From assembly GCF_900089585.1 (NCBI RefSeq), contig NZ_FLRH01000003.1:2122501-2186500 (forward strand): a stretch of DNA of 64,000 bases. The letters run 5' to 3'. Under the pieces are notes generated by a model. The model made no database searches, was not told the DNA's origin, and was given only the letters and a program-made list of their open reading frames with translations. Positions 15,295-24,270 of the stretch are shown here, one piece after another. The stretch comes from Micromonospora sediminicola (lineage in GTDB: Bacteria; Actinomycetota; Actinomycetes; Mycobacteriales; Micromonosporaceae). Made by a program: the position numbers and the translations under genes. Within the stretch, counting starts at the first letter, position 1; the number at the start of each line of letters is the position of its first letter.

Positions 15295-16788
15295 GTGAGC
15301 GAGCCCGACGCGCCGGTCCGACCGGTCGCCGCCAGCGTCGCCCGATACGCCGGTCTCACCGGGGCGACCCTGCTCACCGTCGCCGGCTGGCTCGGCGGGG
15401 CGCTGCCCGACGCGCCGCCACGCGCCACGCTCTCCGATTTCTGGCAGGCCCCGCACGGGCCGGCGACGCTGCTCTGCTGGCTGGTCGGCACGGCGCTGCT
15501 GGTGGGCGCCTGGTGGTCACTGCGCTGGGGCGCCCCGTCGGGCCGCTGGGCGTACCTGACCGCCGGGCTCTGGACCCTGCCGCTGCTGGCCGCGCCGCCG
15601 CTGGGCAGCCGGGACGTCTACTCGTACGCCTGCCAGGGCTGGACCTGGACGCGCGGGGTCAGCCCCTACCGGGTGGGTGTCGCCGCGGCCGGCTGCCCGT
15701 GGACCGACTCGGTGTCGCCGATCTGGCGGGACACCCCCGCGCCGTACGGGCCGTTCTTCGTGCTGCTGGCCGGGCTGGCGGTGCTCGCCGGCGGCGGCCT
15801 GGTCGGGGCGATCGTGCTGTTCCGGCTGGCCACGGTGGCCGGGGTGCTGCTGGTCGCGCTCTGCCTGCCCGGCCTGGCCCGGGCGGCGGGCGTACCCACC
15901 CGACGGGCGGCCTGGCTGGTGCTGGCCTGCCCGCTGGTCGGCGTGCACCTGGTGGCCGGCGCGCACAACGACGCGCTGGCGCTCGGGCTGGTGCTGTTCG
16001 GACTGCTGGTGCTGATCCGCGGGCCGGGCAGGCCCCGCGCGCTGGTCGCGGCCGGGGTGCTGCTGGGCCTGGCGGTCGCGGTCAAGGCGATGGCCGTGGT
16101 GGTGCTGCCGTTCGCGGCGCTCGCCGCCGTGCTCGGCCGCTACACCTGGCGGGCGCTGCTGCGCGACGGCGGTCGGCTGGCCGCCGTGGTGCTCGGCACG
16201 CTCGTGGTGCTCTCGCTCGCCACCGGCCTCGGCCTGGGCTGGGTGGACGGGCTGGGCCGCAGCGGCGACTCGCAGCAGTGGACCTCACCGCCCACCGCCG
16301 TCGGTTTCGTGGTCGACTACGCCGGCGAGGCGGCCGGCCGGCGGCCGCACGCGGTGCCGGGGACCCGGGCGGTCGCATTGGCGCTGCTGGTCGCGTCGCT
16401 GGTGGCGCTCTGGTGGTGGGCGTGGACGGCGCTGCGACGGTGGAACGACGCCCGGCAGCGGGTGGCCCGGCTGACCGTGGCCCGACCCCGGGTGGCGCTG
16501 CTCGGCGCAGGGCTGGCGCTGACCGCGACCGTACTGCTCGCCCCGGTCTTCCACCCCTGGTACGCGACCTGGCCGCTGGCCCTGCTCGCGGTGTCGGCGG
16601 TGCCGCTGGCCCGGACCGTCTGGTTCGTGGCGCCCTGCGCGGTCGCGTCGGTGCTCGCGCTGCCGGACGGCACCAACCTGGCCCGGTTCACCAAGGCGCC
16701 CGGCGCGGTGCTGATGACCGTGCTGGTGCTGGTCGTGCTGGCGGCCGGCGTCCGGGCCGGGCTGCGCCGCCGTCGGGTCGACCGCTGA
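15295..16788 (+). CDS. MptB-like polyprenol-phosphomannose-dependent alpha-1,6-mannosyltransferase (copy 2)
   Basis: A 497-residue paralogue of the preceding gene with the same motif order: GSRDVYSYACQGW (Asp near 106), IWRDTPAPYGPFFVLLAG, AGAHNDALALGLVLFGLLV, FHPWYATWPLALLA. It has a charged insert before the last helices (WTALRRWNDARQRVARLTV) that copy 1 lacks. GTG at 15295 is preferred: GAGGAG ends 7 bp upstream; another in-frame GTG at 15289 is too close to it. The short gap to copy 1 shows one operon. Tandem copies may act in sequence on one glycan or differ in acceptor. Confidence 0.82.
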   Translation: MSEPDAPVRPVAASVARYAGLTGATLLTVAGWLGGALPDAPPRATLSDFWQAPHGPATLLCWLVGTALLVGAWWSLRWGAPSGRWAYLTAGLWTLPLLAAPPLGSRDVYSYACQGWTWTRGVSPYRVGVAAAGCPWTDSVSPIWRDTPAPYGPFFVLLAGLAVLAGGGLVGAIVLFRLATVAGVLLVALCLPGLARAAGVPTRRAAWLVLACPLVGVHLVAGAHNDALALGLVLFGLLVLIRGPGRPRALVAAGVLLGLAVAVKAMAVVVLPFAALAAVLGRYTWRALLRDGGRLAAVVLGTLVVLSLATGLGLGWVDGLGRSGDSQQWTSPPTAVGFVVDYAGEAAGRRPHAVPGTRAVALALLVASLVALWWWAWTALRRWNDARQRVARLTVARPRVALLGAGLALTATVLLAPVFHPWYATWPLALLAVSAVPLARTVWFVAPCAVASVLALPDGTNLARFTKAPGAVLMTVLVLVVLAAGVRAGLRRRRVDR

Positions 16789-16806
16789 GCGACGGGGCAC
16801 GCAGAA

Positions 16807-16844
16807 GGCCGGGCCGGCCCCGCGGAGGCGGAGCCGGCCCGGCC
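16807..16844. terminator. Bidirectional hairpin between the mannosyltransferase operon and glnA1
   Basis: Perfect 12-bp arms GGCCGGGCCGGC (16807-16818) and its complement (16833-16844), 14-nt loop, placed between two converging stop codons. Confidence 0.8.
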
Positions 16845-16861
16845 GGTGCTGACGAGCGTGC

Positions 16862-18286
16862 TCAGCAGTCGAAGTACATCGCGAACTCGTGCGGGGTCGG
16901 GCGCAGGCGCACCGGGTCGACCTCGTTGGCCCGCTTCCAGTCGACCCAGGTGGAGATCAGGTCGGGCGTGAAGACACCGCCGTCGAGCAGGTAGTCGTGG
17001 TCGGCCTCCAGCGAGTCGAGCACGGCCGACAGCGAGCCCGGCACCTGCTTGACGTCGCCCCACTCCTCCGGCGGGAGGTCGTAGAGGTCCTTGTCGATCG
17101 GGGCCGGCGGCTCGATCTTGCTCTTGATGCCGTCCAGGCCGGCCATCATCATCGCGGAGAAGGCGAGGTAGACGTTGGCCGACGGGTCCGGCACGCGGAA
17201 CTCGACGCGCTTGGCCTTGGGGTTGCTGCCGGTGACCGGGATGCGGGTGCAGGCGGAGCGGTTGCGCTGGGAGTAGACCAGGTTGACCGGGGCCTCGAAG
17301 CCGGGCACGAGGCGCCGGTAGGAGTTGACGGTCGGGTTGGTGAACGCCAGCAGCGAGGGCGCGTGGTGCAGCAGGCCGCCGATGTACCAGCGGGCGGTGT
17401 CGGACAGGCCGGCGTAGCCGGTCTCGTCGTAGAACAGCGGTTCGCCGTTCAGCCAGAGGCTCTGGTGGGTGTGCATGCCGGAGCCGTTGTCACCGAACAG
17501 CGGCTTGGGCATGAACGTGGCGGTCTTGCCGTTGGCCCACGCCTCGTTCTTCACGATGTACTTGAAGAGCTGGAGCTGGTCCGCGGCGTGCAGCAGGGTC
17601 GAGAACCGGTAGTTGATCTCGGACTGGCCGGCGGTGCCCACCTCGTGGTGCGAGCGCTCCACGGTGAACCCGGTGTCGACCAGGCGCCGCACGATCGAGT
17701 CGCGCAGGTCGGCGTAGTGGTCGACCGGCGGGACCGGGAAGTAGCCGCCCTTGTAGGCGGTCTTGTAGCCGCGGTTGCCGCCCTCCTCGACCCGGCCGGT
17801 GTTCCAGGCGCCCTCGATCGAGTCGATGTAGTAGAACGACTGGTGCGCGGAGGTCTCGTGGCGGATCGAGTCGAAGATGTAGAACTCGGCCTCGGCGCCG
17901 AAGTAGGCGGTGTCGGCGATGCCGCTGGCGGCGAGGTAGGCCTCGGCCTTCTTGGCGACGTTGCGCGGGTCCCGCGAGTAGGCCTCCCGGGTGAACGGGT
18001 CGTGGATGAAGAAGTTGATCGCGACCGTCTTCTGCGCCCGGAACGGGTCGACGAAGGCGGTGGCCACGTCCGGGAGCAGGAGCATGTCCGACTCGTGGAT
18101 GGCCTGGAAGCCGCGGATCGACGAGCCGTCGAACGCGAGGCCGTCGGTGAAGACGCTGTCGTCGAAGGACTCGACCGGCAGGTTGAAGTGCTGCATCACG
18201 CCGGGCAGGTCACAGAAACGTACGTCGACGAACTTCACGTCCTCGTTCTTGAGGTATCGCAGGAGTTCCTCGGGATTGGCGAACAC
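16862..18286 (-). CDS. glnA1: Glutamine synthetase type I
   Basis: A 474-residue GSI that makes glutamine from glutamate, ammonia and ATP as a dodecamer. Recognisable blocks: [47 protein letters not shown] (metal-binding Glu), [42 protein letters not shown] and the adenylylation site [10 protein letters not shown], whose Tyr is the target of GlnE encoded upstream. The Tyr plus the 25-residue insert place it in the GSI-beta, adenylylation-controlled class. GTG at 18286 is chosen (AGGAGG 5 bp before; homologues begin with FANPEE); an ATG seven codons upstream would place the ribosome site inside the gene. Transcription is controlled by the GlnR box upstream. Confidence 0.96.
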   Translation of the reverse strand: MFANPEELLRYLKNEDVKFVDVRFCDLPGVMQHFNLPVESFDDSVFTDGLAFDGSSIRGFQAIHESDMLLLPDVATAFVDPFRAQKTVAINFFIHDPFTREAYSRDPRNVAKKAEAYLAASGIADTAYFGAEAEFYIFDSIRHETSAHQSFYYIDSIEGAWNTGRVEEGGNRGYKTAYKGGYFPVPPVDHYADLRDSIVRRLVDTGFTVERSHHEVGTAGQSEINYRFSTLLHAADQLQLFKYIVKNEAWANGKTATFMPKPLFGDNGSGMHTHQSLWLNGEPLFYDETGYAGLSDTARWYIGGLLHHAPSLLAFTNPTVNSYRRLVPGFEAPVNLVYSQRNRSACTRIPVTGSNPKAKRVEFRVPDPSANVYLAFSAMMMAGLDGIKSKIEPPAPIDKDLYDLPPEEWGDVKQVPGSLSAVLDSLEADHDYLLDGGVFTPDLISTWVDWKRANEVDPVRLRPTPHEFAMYFDC

Positions 18287-18328
18287 ACGTCCTCCTGGCA
18301 GGTCCACTCCGGTGGCTGGCTCCTGGCG

Positions 18329-18382
18329 ACGCTATGGCCGGGCGGTTGCCCGGCCGTGTCTCCTCTGTTTCCGCCGTGTTAC
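18329..18382 (-). promoter_or_regulatory. GlnR operator (four half-sites) and glnA1 promoter
   Basis: Reading the minus strand from 18382 down to 18345: GTAAC-N6-GAAAC-N6-GACAC-N6-GCAAC. This matches the established actinobacterial GlnR box, gTnAc-n6-GaAAc, present twice in tandem with exact 6-bp spacing; the first pair is perfect and the second keeps most positions. A -10-like TAGCGT follows (plus bases 18329-18334). A perfect 8-bp inverted repeat (18336-18343/18348-18355) overlaps the proximal half-sites and the start of the leader. Confidence 0.85.
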
Positions 18383-18465
18383 GTCGCTCGCGGAGCGTCA
18401 TCCCCGCCCCGTTTGCGGTCATTTGTGGTTTTCATCGGATTTCCCGGTGGGTGCCGACGCGGCGC

Positions 18466-18471
18466 TACCCT
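18466..18471 (+). promoter_or_regulatory. Leaderless -10 element of the RDD gene
   Basis: TACCCT with exactly 7 bp to GTG 18479 and no Shine-Dalgarno, so transcription should begin at or next to the start codon. Confidence 0.6.
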
Positions 18472-18478
18472 GGCCGCT

Positions 18479-18877
18479 GTGACCGATACCGCCACCCCGG
18501 TGCCGCCCGCCACCGACCCCGCCTTCACGCCGCCCAGCCTCGGCCGTCGCTTCGGCGCGCTGCTCATCGACTGGATCCTGTGCCTGCTGGTCGCCGGCAC
18601 CTTCGCCCACCCGACCCGCGACGGCTGGTCACCGGTCCTGGTACTGGTCCTGGAGTACGGCTTCTTCCTCGGCCTGTTCGCCCAGACCCCGGGCATGTTC
18701 CTGACCCGGGTCCGCTGCGTGGCCTGGGCCGACGGCGGCCGGATCGGGATCGTCCGGGCGCTGCTGCGCGGCCTCCTGCTGGCCCTCGTCGTGCCGGCCC
18801 TGATCATGGACGAGCACCGGCGCGGCCTGCACGACCGCCTCACCGGATCGGTCGTCACCGACGCGCCCCGCCGCTGA
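18479..18877 (+). CDS. RDD family membrane protein
   Basis: A 132-residue protein with the RDD fold signature: an Arg and Asp in the first helix (LGRRFGALLIDWILCLLVAG), a second and third hydrophobic segment (VLVLVLEYGFFLGLFAQTPG; ALLRGLLLALVVPALI) and the closing RRGLHDRLTGSVV. The molecular role of RDD proteins is not settled; some have been linked to transport. Its place between glnA1 and a DUF4191 gene is the same as in Mycobacterium (Rv2219A-like). Divergent from glnA1 with a 192-bp shared control region. Confidence 0.85.
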   Translation: MTDTATPVPPATDPAFTPPSLGRRFGALLIDWILCLLVAGTFAHPTRDGWSPVLVLVLEYGFFLGLFAQTPGMFLTRVRCVAWADGGRIGIVRALLRGLLLALVVPALIMDEHRRGLHDRLTGSVVTDAPRR

Positions 18878-18886
18878 CCCGCACCG

Positions 18887-18923
18887 AAAAGGAGCCGGCC
18901 CCCGTGGGGGACCGGCTCCTTTT
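18887..18923. terminator. Bidirectional intrinsic terminator between RDD and DUF4191 genes
   Basis: AAAAGGAGCCGG (18887-18898) pairs with CCGGCTCCTTTT (18912-18923), with an inner CCCCC/GGGGG helix. It has A-tract and T-tract flanks on both sides, the textbook form, and sits between converging stops. Confidence 0.9.
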
Positions 18924-18939
18924 CCGCGTACGTCGGAGG

Positions 18940-19629
18940 TCAGCGACCCCGGGTCTGCCGGAACGCGCCGCGCGGCGGCCGCATGTTCTTCGGGACCGCG
19001 CCCTTGGGCATCTGCGGCCGCGCGGTCAGCGCCTTGAGGCGCTTGTCGAGGGCGTTGACGTCCTTGGGGGAGAGGCTGCGGGGCAGCCGCATCAGCGTCA
19101 TCCGCAGCTTGCGGACCGGCAGCTCACCGTCACCCTGACCGATCACGTAGTCGTGCAGCGGGGCGCTGCCGATCACCTTGGCCAGCCGGCGCTTCTCCTG
19201 GCCGAGCAGGCCCCGGACGCGCTGCGGGTTTCCCTCGGCCAGCAGGATCACGCCGGGCCGGCCCACCACCAGGTGCACCATGTCCATCTGGGTGGTGGAG
19301 CTGACCGCCGGGGTGACCCGCCAGTCGCCGCGCATGCTCTCCATGATCTGCGCCGCCGCGCCGGGCTGCCCCTCGGCGGCGTTCATCATCGCCTTGTTGG
19401 ACCGCAGGTTGAGCACGATCAGCACGGCGAGCAGGGTGAGCAGGATGCCGATCGGCAGCCAGAGCCAGCCCCAGGCGAGCACCGCGACCACGGTGAGCGC
19501 GAGCGGGATCAGCACCGCCGCCGCCGTCAGCGGCGCGAACCACTTGTCCTGCTTGGCGGTGAACCGGAACACCATCCCGATCTGCTTCAGCCGCTGGCCG
19601 AACGAGACCTTCTCCTGGGGCTTTGCCAT
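18940..19629 (-). CDS. DUF4191 family membrane protein
   Basis: A 229-residue protein: short basic N-terminus, two adjoining hydrophobic helices (about 33-80), then a soluble domain with MVHLVVGRPGVILLAEG, LRMTLMRLPRSLSPKDV and a basic Pro-rich tail. This matches the actinobacterial DUF4191 family (Rv2219-like), always near lipA/lipB and glnA1; function unknown. ATG 19629 is the first codon after a TAGACT spaced by 7 bp. Confidence 0.85.
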   Translation of the reverse strand: MAKPQEKVSFGQRLKQIGMVFRFTAKQDKWFAPLTAAAVLIPLALTVVAVLAWGWLWLPIGILLTLLAVLIVLNLRSNKAMMNAAEGQPGAAAQIMESMRGDWRVTPAVSSTTQMDMVHLVVGRPGVILLAEGNPQRVRGLLGQEKRRLAKVIGSAPLHDYVIGQGDGELPVRKLRMTLMRLPRSLSPKDVNALDKRLKALTARPQMPKGAVPKNMRPPRGAFRQTRGR

Positions 19630-19636
19630 GCCGCAG

Positions 19637-19642
19637 AGTCTA
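19637..19642 (-). promoter_or_regulatory. Leaderless -10 element of the DUF4191 gene
   Basis: TAGACT on the minus strand, 7 bp before ATG 19629, no Shine-Dalgarno. Confidence 0.6.
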
Positions 19643-19845
19643 GTGGTCGGCGCCCGGCCCGTTGATCCGTGGCCGCCCCTTCCGGCGCGGGCTGAGTACC
19701 TTACGGCCGCGCCGGCCCTTTCCGGTCCCTGGGTAAGGAGGTGGGGCGGGCGAAGATCAGGCACCGTACCCATGCCCCGGGGGCACCTTCGCGCGGAAAG
19801 TCGATGTCGACAGGGACGACACACCGCACGACAGGGAGATCGACG

Positions 19846-20016
19846 ATGTTCGGCAACGACGCGGAATTTCTGCTCAGCATCCACCGCAGCCACGCCTCCG
19901 AGCTGCAGGCCGACGCGGCCCTCGACCGGCTCGCCCGGTCGCTGCCCCGCCGGCACGCGCACGGGTGGCTGAGCCGGCGCCAGCACACCGCCCGCACCAC
20001 CGACGCCCGCCGGTGA
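19846..20016 (+). CDS. Small hypothetical protein (56 residues)
   Basis: A short frame from ATG 19846 with AGGGAGA 6 bp upstream. The product begins MFGNDAEFLLSIHRSHASEL, looks helical and ends with a basic His/Arg tail. No family recognised. Its TGA overlaps a GTG (GTGA at 20013-20016) that opens the frame of the following LuxR regulator, so the two may be coupled. A larger frame from 19741 includes it but lacks a ribosome site. Confidence 0.5.
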   Translation: MFGNDAEFLLSIHRSHASELQADAALDRLARSLPRRHAHGWLSRRQHTARTTDARR

Positions 20017-20186
20017 CCGCCCCGCCGGTCGCCGGCGCCGGCATCGAACCGGTCGTCACCGGATCGGCGCGGAGGCCGGAGACCACGGGCCCGGCCGTCG
20101 CCGGTCCGGCCGCCACGGGGGCGGCCGGACCGGCGACGCCGGCTGGACCGGTCACGCCGTCGGACCGCCATGGCATGCTCGACGGC

Positions 20187-23108
20187 GTGACCGTACGCGC
20201 CGCCAGCACCGTGCTCGTCGGCCGGCAGCCCGAGCTGGCCGTGCTGCGCGAGGCGCTGGCCCGGGCCCGCGGCGGCGACCCGACCACGGTGCTGGTCGGC
20301 GGGGAGGCCGGCGTCGGCAAGACCCGACTGATCGAGGAGTTCGGCGCCCACGTCGCCGCAGCCGGAGCGCGGCTGCTGGTCGGCCACTGCCTCGAACTGG
20401 GCGAGGCCGGCCTGCCCTTCGCCCCGTTCGCGGCCGCGCTGCGCGACGTGCTGCGGCACGACGGCCCGACGGTCTTCGCCGGCTACGAGGCGGAGTTCGC
20501 CCGGCTGCTGCCGGAGCTGGCCCGGATGCCGGCCGGCGCCGCCGCGCCCGCCGGGCCGGCCCTCGCCGACACCCCGCGCGGCTACCTGTTCGACCTGGTC
20601 GCCGACCTGTTCCGGCGGATCGCCGAGGAACGCCCGCTGGTGCTGGTGATCGAGGACCTGCACTGGGCCGACCGGTCCACCCGTGACCTGATCGGGTTTC
20701 TGGTGCGCGCCGCCCGCGCCACCCGCCTGCTGGTCGTCTGCACCTACCGCACCGACGAGCTGCACCGCGGCCACCCGCTGCGGCCCTTCCTCGCCGAGCT
20801 GGACCGGGTCCGGGGCGTGGACCGGATCGAGCTGGGCCGGCTCGACCACGACGGCACCGCCGCCGTGCTCGCCGACCTGCTCGGCGCGGAGCCGGCCGCC
20901 CGCGCCGTCGACGACGTGCACGACCGCACCCAGGGCAACCCGTTCTTCATCGAGGAGCTGGCCGCCGCCGGCGGGCCCATCGGCTGCGCCACCATCCCGG
21001 AGACGCTGCGGGACCTGCTGCTGGCCCGCGTCGACCGGCTGACCGAGCCGGCCCAGCGGGTGCTGCGGATCGCCGCCGCCGGCGGCACCCGCTTCGCCCA
21101 TCAACTTCTCGCCGAGGTGGCCGGGCTGCCCGAGGCCGAGCTGGAGGACGCGTTGCGCGCCGCCGTCGCCGGTCAGCTCGTGGTCGCCGACCCGGACGGG
21201 GACTACGAGTTCCGGCACGCGCTGGTCCGCGAGGCGGTGCACGACGACCTGCTCCCCGGCGAGCACGCCCGGCTGCACGCCCGCTACGCCGCCGCGATCG
21301 AGGCGCAGCCGCACCTGGTGGCCGCCGGTCGCGCCCCGGCCGAGATCGCCCACCACTGGTACGCCGCACACGACCACCCCCGCGCCCTCACCGCGGCCCG
21401 GGTCGCCGCCGCGGCGGCGGCCGAGCGATACGCGTACGCCGAGCAGAGCCGGCTGCTGGAGCGCGTCCTCGAACTGTGGGAGCTGGTCCCCGACGCCGCG
21501 GACCGTCTCGGCATGGACCACCTGCGGGTGCTGGAGGAGACGCTCACCGCCGCCGTCACCGCGGGTGACCTCGGCCGGGCGCTCACCCTCACCCGGGCCG
21601 CGCTGGCCGAGGTCGACTCCACCGCCGAGCCGCTGCGGGCCGCCGCCCTGCTCGACCAGCGGGGCCGGCTGCTCGCCCTGCTCGGCAAGAGCGACGGCGC
21701 CGCCGAGCTGCGTGAGGCGTACCGGCTGGCGGCCGGCGCGCCGGGCGGCGCGGACCGGCTCGGCGTGCTGGCCGACATCGCGGCGCACCTGATGAAGGTC
21801 GACCCGGGGGAGGCCGCCTCGGTGGCCGCCGAGGCGATGGCCGGCGCGGCCGAGATCGGCAGCATCGACCTGGCGCTGCTGCCCACCCGGATCGCGGTGC
21901 TGCACCGCACCGAGGACACCCCGGATCTCGGGCTGGCCGAGCTGCGCCGGGTGGAGGCGCGGGCTCGGGCCGCCGGCGACTCACGGGCGCTGGTCAGTGC
22001 CCTGGTCTTCCTCTCCGACGTGCTCTACGAGCTGGGCCGGTACGCCGAGTCCGAGGAGGCCGCGGCGGCCGGGGTGAGCGAGGCGCGCCGGGTCGGGATC
22101 AGCCGTTCGATCGGCGCCTACCTGCTGTCCAACCGGGCCGAGGCGCTGATCGCGCTGGGGCGGTGGGACGAGGCCGACGACACCTGCGCGGAGGCGGCCC
22201 GGATCGATCCGCCGGGGGTATCCGGCCTGCACTGGCTGCAACTGCGAGCCGGGCTCCGGCTGGCTCGGGCGCATCCCGCGGCCGACGAACTGGTCGGGCG
22301 GGCGCTGGCGTTCCTGGGTCGGCCCTATCTCTGGCCGAACCACCGCCTGCCGCTGCACGAGCTGCGCGTGGAGGCGGCCCTGGCGGCCGACGACAAGGTG
22401 GAGGCGGTACGCGCGGCCTGCGCCGCCCTCGCCGACGCGCACCTGGCCGACCGGCCCCGGGAGGGGTGGCCGGTGCTCCACGTGGCGGCCCGCGCCGCCG
22501 TGTTGGCCGGCGACGCGGCACTGGCCGGTGAGGTCTCCGCGCTGGCCGCCGTGCTGCCCGTACGGCACCCGGCCGAGCGCGCCCACCGCGCGCAGGTCGC
22601 CGCGATTCTGACCGGCCCCGGCGCCGGCGGTGAGGCACTGGGCGCGTGGCGGTCGGCGGTGGCGCAGTGGCGGGAGACCGGGCAGCCGTACCCGTTGGCT
22701 CGGGCGCTGCTCGGGCTGGCCGAGGCCGCCGCGGCGGCCGGCGAGCGGGACGAGGTGGCCGCCGCCGTCCGGGAGGCGGCCGAGGTGGCCGACCGCCTGG
22801 GCGCCACCCCGCTGGGGGAGCAGGTGGCCACGCTGGCGCGCCGGGTCGGGCTGCGCGGCACCGGCCGGCCGGGGCCGGACCTGTTGACCAGCCGGGAGCG
22901 GGAGGTGCTGCGGCTGGTCGCCGAGGGGCACAGCAACAGCCGGATCGCCGAGCGGCTCTTCATCTCGCCGAAGACGGCCAGCGTGCACGTCTCCCGGATC
23001 ATCGCGAAGCTGGACGTGACCAACCGGGTGGAGGCCGCGGCGCTGGCCCACCGGCTGGGTCTGCTCGACCCGCCGCCGCCCGCACCGACACAGCGCCGGG
23101 CCCGGTAG
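20187..23108 (+). CDS. LuxR family regulator with AAA+ ATPase domain (LAL type)
   Basis: A 973-residue regulator of the large ATP-binding LuxR (LAL/MalT-like) class. Walker A GGEAGVGKTRL is near residue 36-47, Walker B LVLVIEDLHWAD near 150, then a sensor-like block with RTQGNPFFIEEL, a long Ala-rich helical-repeat region (about 400-880, tetratricopeptide-like) and a C-terminal LuxR HTH (LTSREREVLRLVAEGHSNSR ... KTASVHVSRIIAKL). Such proteins activate transcription after ligand and ATP binding; the target is unknown. Start GTG 20187 is chosen from the 7-bp spacing to a CATGCT -10-like element; GTG 20013, overlapping the small ORF stop, would add 58 low-complexity residues. Confidence 0.88.
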   Translation: MTVRAASTVLVGRQPELAVLREALARARGGDPTTVLVGGEAGVGKTRLIEEFGAHVAAAGARLLVGHCLELGEAGLPFAPFAAALRDVLRHDGPTVFAGYEAEFARLLPELARMPAGAAAPAGPALADTPRGYLFDLVADLFRRIAEERPLVLVIEDLHWADRSTRDLIGFLVRAARATRLLVVCTYRTDELHRGHPLRPFLAELDRVRGVDRIELGRLDHDGTAAVLADLLGAEPAARAVDDVHDRTQGNPFFIEELAAAGGPIGCATIPETLRDLLLARVDRLTEPAQRVLRIAAAGGTRFAHQLLAEVAGLPEAELEDALRAAVAGQLVVADPDGDYEFRHALVREAVHDDLLPGEHARLHARYAAAIEAQPHLVAAGRAPAEIAHHWYAAHDHPRALTAARVAAAAAAERYAYAEQSRLLERVLELWELVPDAADRLGMDHLRVLEETLTAAVTAGDLGRALTLTRAALAEVDSTAEPLRAAALLDQRGRLLALLGKSDGAAELREAYRLAAGAPGGADRLGVLADIAAHLMKVDPGEAASVAAEAMAGAAEIGSIDLALLPTRIAVLHRTEDTPDLGLAELRRVEARARAAGDSRALVSALVFLSDVLYELGRYAESEEAAAAGVSEARRVGISRSIGAYLLSNRAEALIALGRWDEADDTCAEAARIDPPGVSGLHWLQLRAGLRLARAHPAADELVGRALAFLGRPYLWPNHRLPLHELRVEAALAADDKVEAVRAACAALADAHLADRPREGWPVLHVAARAAVLAGDAALAGEVSALAAVLPVRHPAERAHRAQVAAILTGPGAGGEALGAWRSAVAQWRETGQPYPLARALLGLAEAAAAAGERDEVAAAVREAAEVADRLGATPLGEQVATLARRVGLRGTGRPGPDLLTSREREVLRLVAEGHSNSRIAERLFISPKTASVHVSRIIAKLDVTNRVEAAALAHRLGLLDPPPPAPTQRRAR

Positions 23109-23138
23109 TCCTCCGCGCCGACCGGCGGCGCGGAGGAC
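23108..23138. terminator. Bidirectional hairpin between the LuxR gene and lipA
   Basis: Perfect 12-bp arms (23108-23119 and 23127-23138) between converging stop codons. Confidence 0.8.
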
Positions 23139-23144
23139 GATCCG

Positions 23145-24134
23145 TCAGCGGGTGGTGACGACCTCCTGGCGGGCGGCGAGCGCCTGCTGGTAGAGCCGCC
23201 CGGCCCGGTACGACGAGCGGACCAGCGGCCCGCTCATCACGCCGGCGAAGCCGATCTCCTCGGCCTCCTCGCGCAGCTCGACGAACTCCTCCGGCTTGAC
23301 CCAACGGGTGACCGGGTGGTGCCGGGGGGAGGGGCGCAGGTACTGCGTGATGGTGATCAGCTCGCAGCCGGCCTCGTGCAGGTCGCGCAGCGCCTGGGAG
23401 ATCTCGGCGCGCTCCTCGCCCATGCCGAGGATGAGGTTGCTCTTGGTGACCAGGCCGTCGGCCCGGGCCTGCCGGATCACGTCGAGCGAGCGCTCGTAGC
23501 GGAACGCCGGGCGGATCCGCTTGAAGATGCGCGGCACCGTCTCGACGTTGTGCGCGAGCACCTCCGGGCGCGAGCCGAAGACCTCGGCGAGCTGCTCGGG
23601 CACCGCGTTGAAGTCGGGGATCAGCAGCTCGACGCCGCAGCCGGACTGGAGGGCATGGATCTGTCGGACCGTCTCGGCGTAGAGCCAGGCGCCGCCGTCG
23701 GGCAGGTCGTCACGGGCCACGCCGGTGATGGTCGCGTAGCGCAGGCCCATCGCGGCGACGGACTCGGCGACCCGGCGCGGCTCGTCGGCGTCGAACTCGG
23801 CCGGCTTGCCGGTGTCGATCTGGCAGAAGTCACAGCGCCGGGTGCACTGGTCGCCGCCGATGAGGAAGGTGGCCTCCCGGTCCTCCCAACACTCGTAGAT
23901 GTTGGGGCACCCGGCCTCCTGGCAGACCGTGTGCAGCCCTTCGCGCGAGACGAGCCCGCGCAGCTGGGTGTACTCCGGCCCCATCTTGGCCTTGACCTTG
24001 ATCCACGGCGGTTTGCGCTCGATCGGCGTCTCGGCGTTGCGCGCTTCGATCCGCAGCAGGCGCCGCCCCTCCGGGGCGGCGGTCGCGGTGCGCGCTGGCT
24101 GCTCAGTCGTCGGCGCGTTTTGCTCGATCGTCAC
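23145..24134 (-). CDS. lipA: Lipoyl synthase
   Basis: A 329-residue radical-SAM enzyme that inserts two sulfurs into protein-bound octanoyl chains. The auxiliary cluster motif [12 protein letters not shown] (C71, C76, C82) and the radical-SAM motif CTRRCDFC (C97, C101, C104) are complete, and the C-terminal RSSYRAG supplies the usual Ser ligand. Its products are the lipoyl domains of the E2 gene at 37720 and the glycine cleavage H protein. GTG at 24134 lies 7 bp after TAGGCT. In relatives lipA adjoins lipB; here the AspRS gene and its T-box separate them. Confidence 0.96.
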   Translation of the reverse strand: MTIEQNAPTTEQPARTATAAPEGRRLLRIEARNAETPIERKPPWIKVKAKMGPEYTQLRGLVSREGLHTVCQEAGCPNIYECWEDREATFLIGGDQCTRRCDFCQIDTGKPAEFDADEPRRVAESVAAMGLRYATITGVARDDLPDGGAWLYAETVRQIHALQSGCGVELLIPDFNAVPEQLAEVFGSRPEVLAHNVETVPRIFKRIRPAFRYERSLDVIRQARADGLVTKSNLILGMGEERAEISQALRDLHEAGCELITITQYLRPSPRHHPVTRWVKPEEFVELREEAEEIGFAGVMSGPLVRSSYRAGRLYQQALAARQEVVTTR

Positions 24135-24141
24135 GAAATCG

Positions 24142-24147
24142 AGCCTA
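24142..24147 (-). promoter_or_regulatory. Leaderless -10 element of lipA
   Basis: TAGGCT on the minus strand, 7 bp before GTG 24134. Confidence 0.6.
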
Positions 24148-24235
24148 CGCCGGTCGGCGGCGGTCGATGAACGTCGGGCGACGGCCGTCACCCCGGAAAC
24201 GTTGTGACACCGGACACGAGCGGTCAAAAAACCCC

Positions 24236-24265
24236 GTCACATTCCGGCGATCGTGGTGCTAGCGT
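24236..24265 (+). promoter_or_regulatory. Promoter of the T-box/AspRS transcript
   Basis: A -35-like GTCACA (24236-24241) and a -10 TAGCGT (24260-24265) are 18 bp apart, predicting a start near 24272 and a leader of about 275 nt. Confidence 0.55.
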
Positions 24266-24270
24266 GCCGG

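Noticed and set aside
24150..24200. Possible GlnR box upstream of the AspRS promoter (GAAAC and GACAC nearby)
   Set aside because: The spacing is 5 bp, not 6, and no second pair exists.
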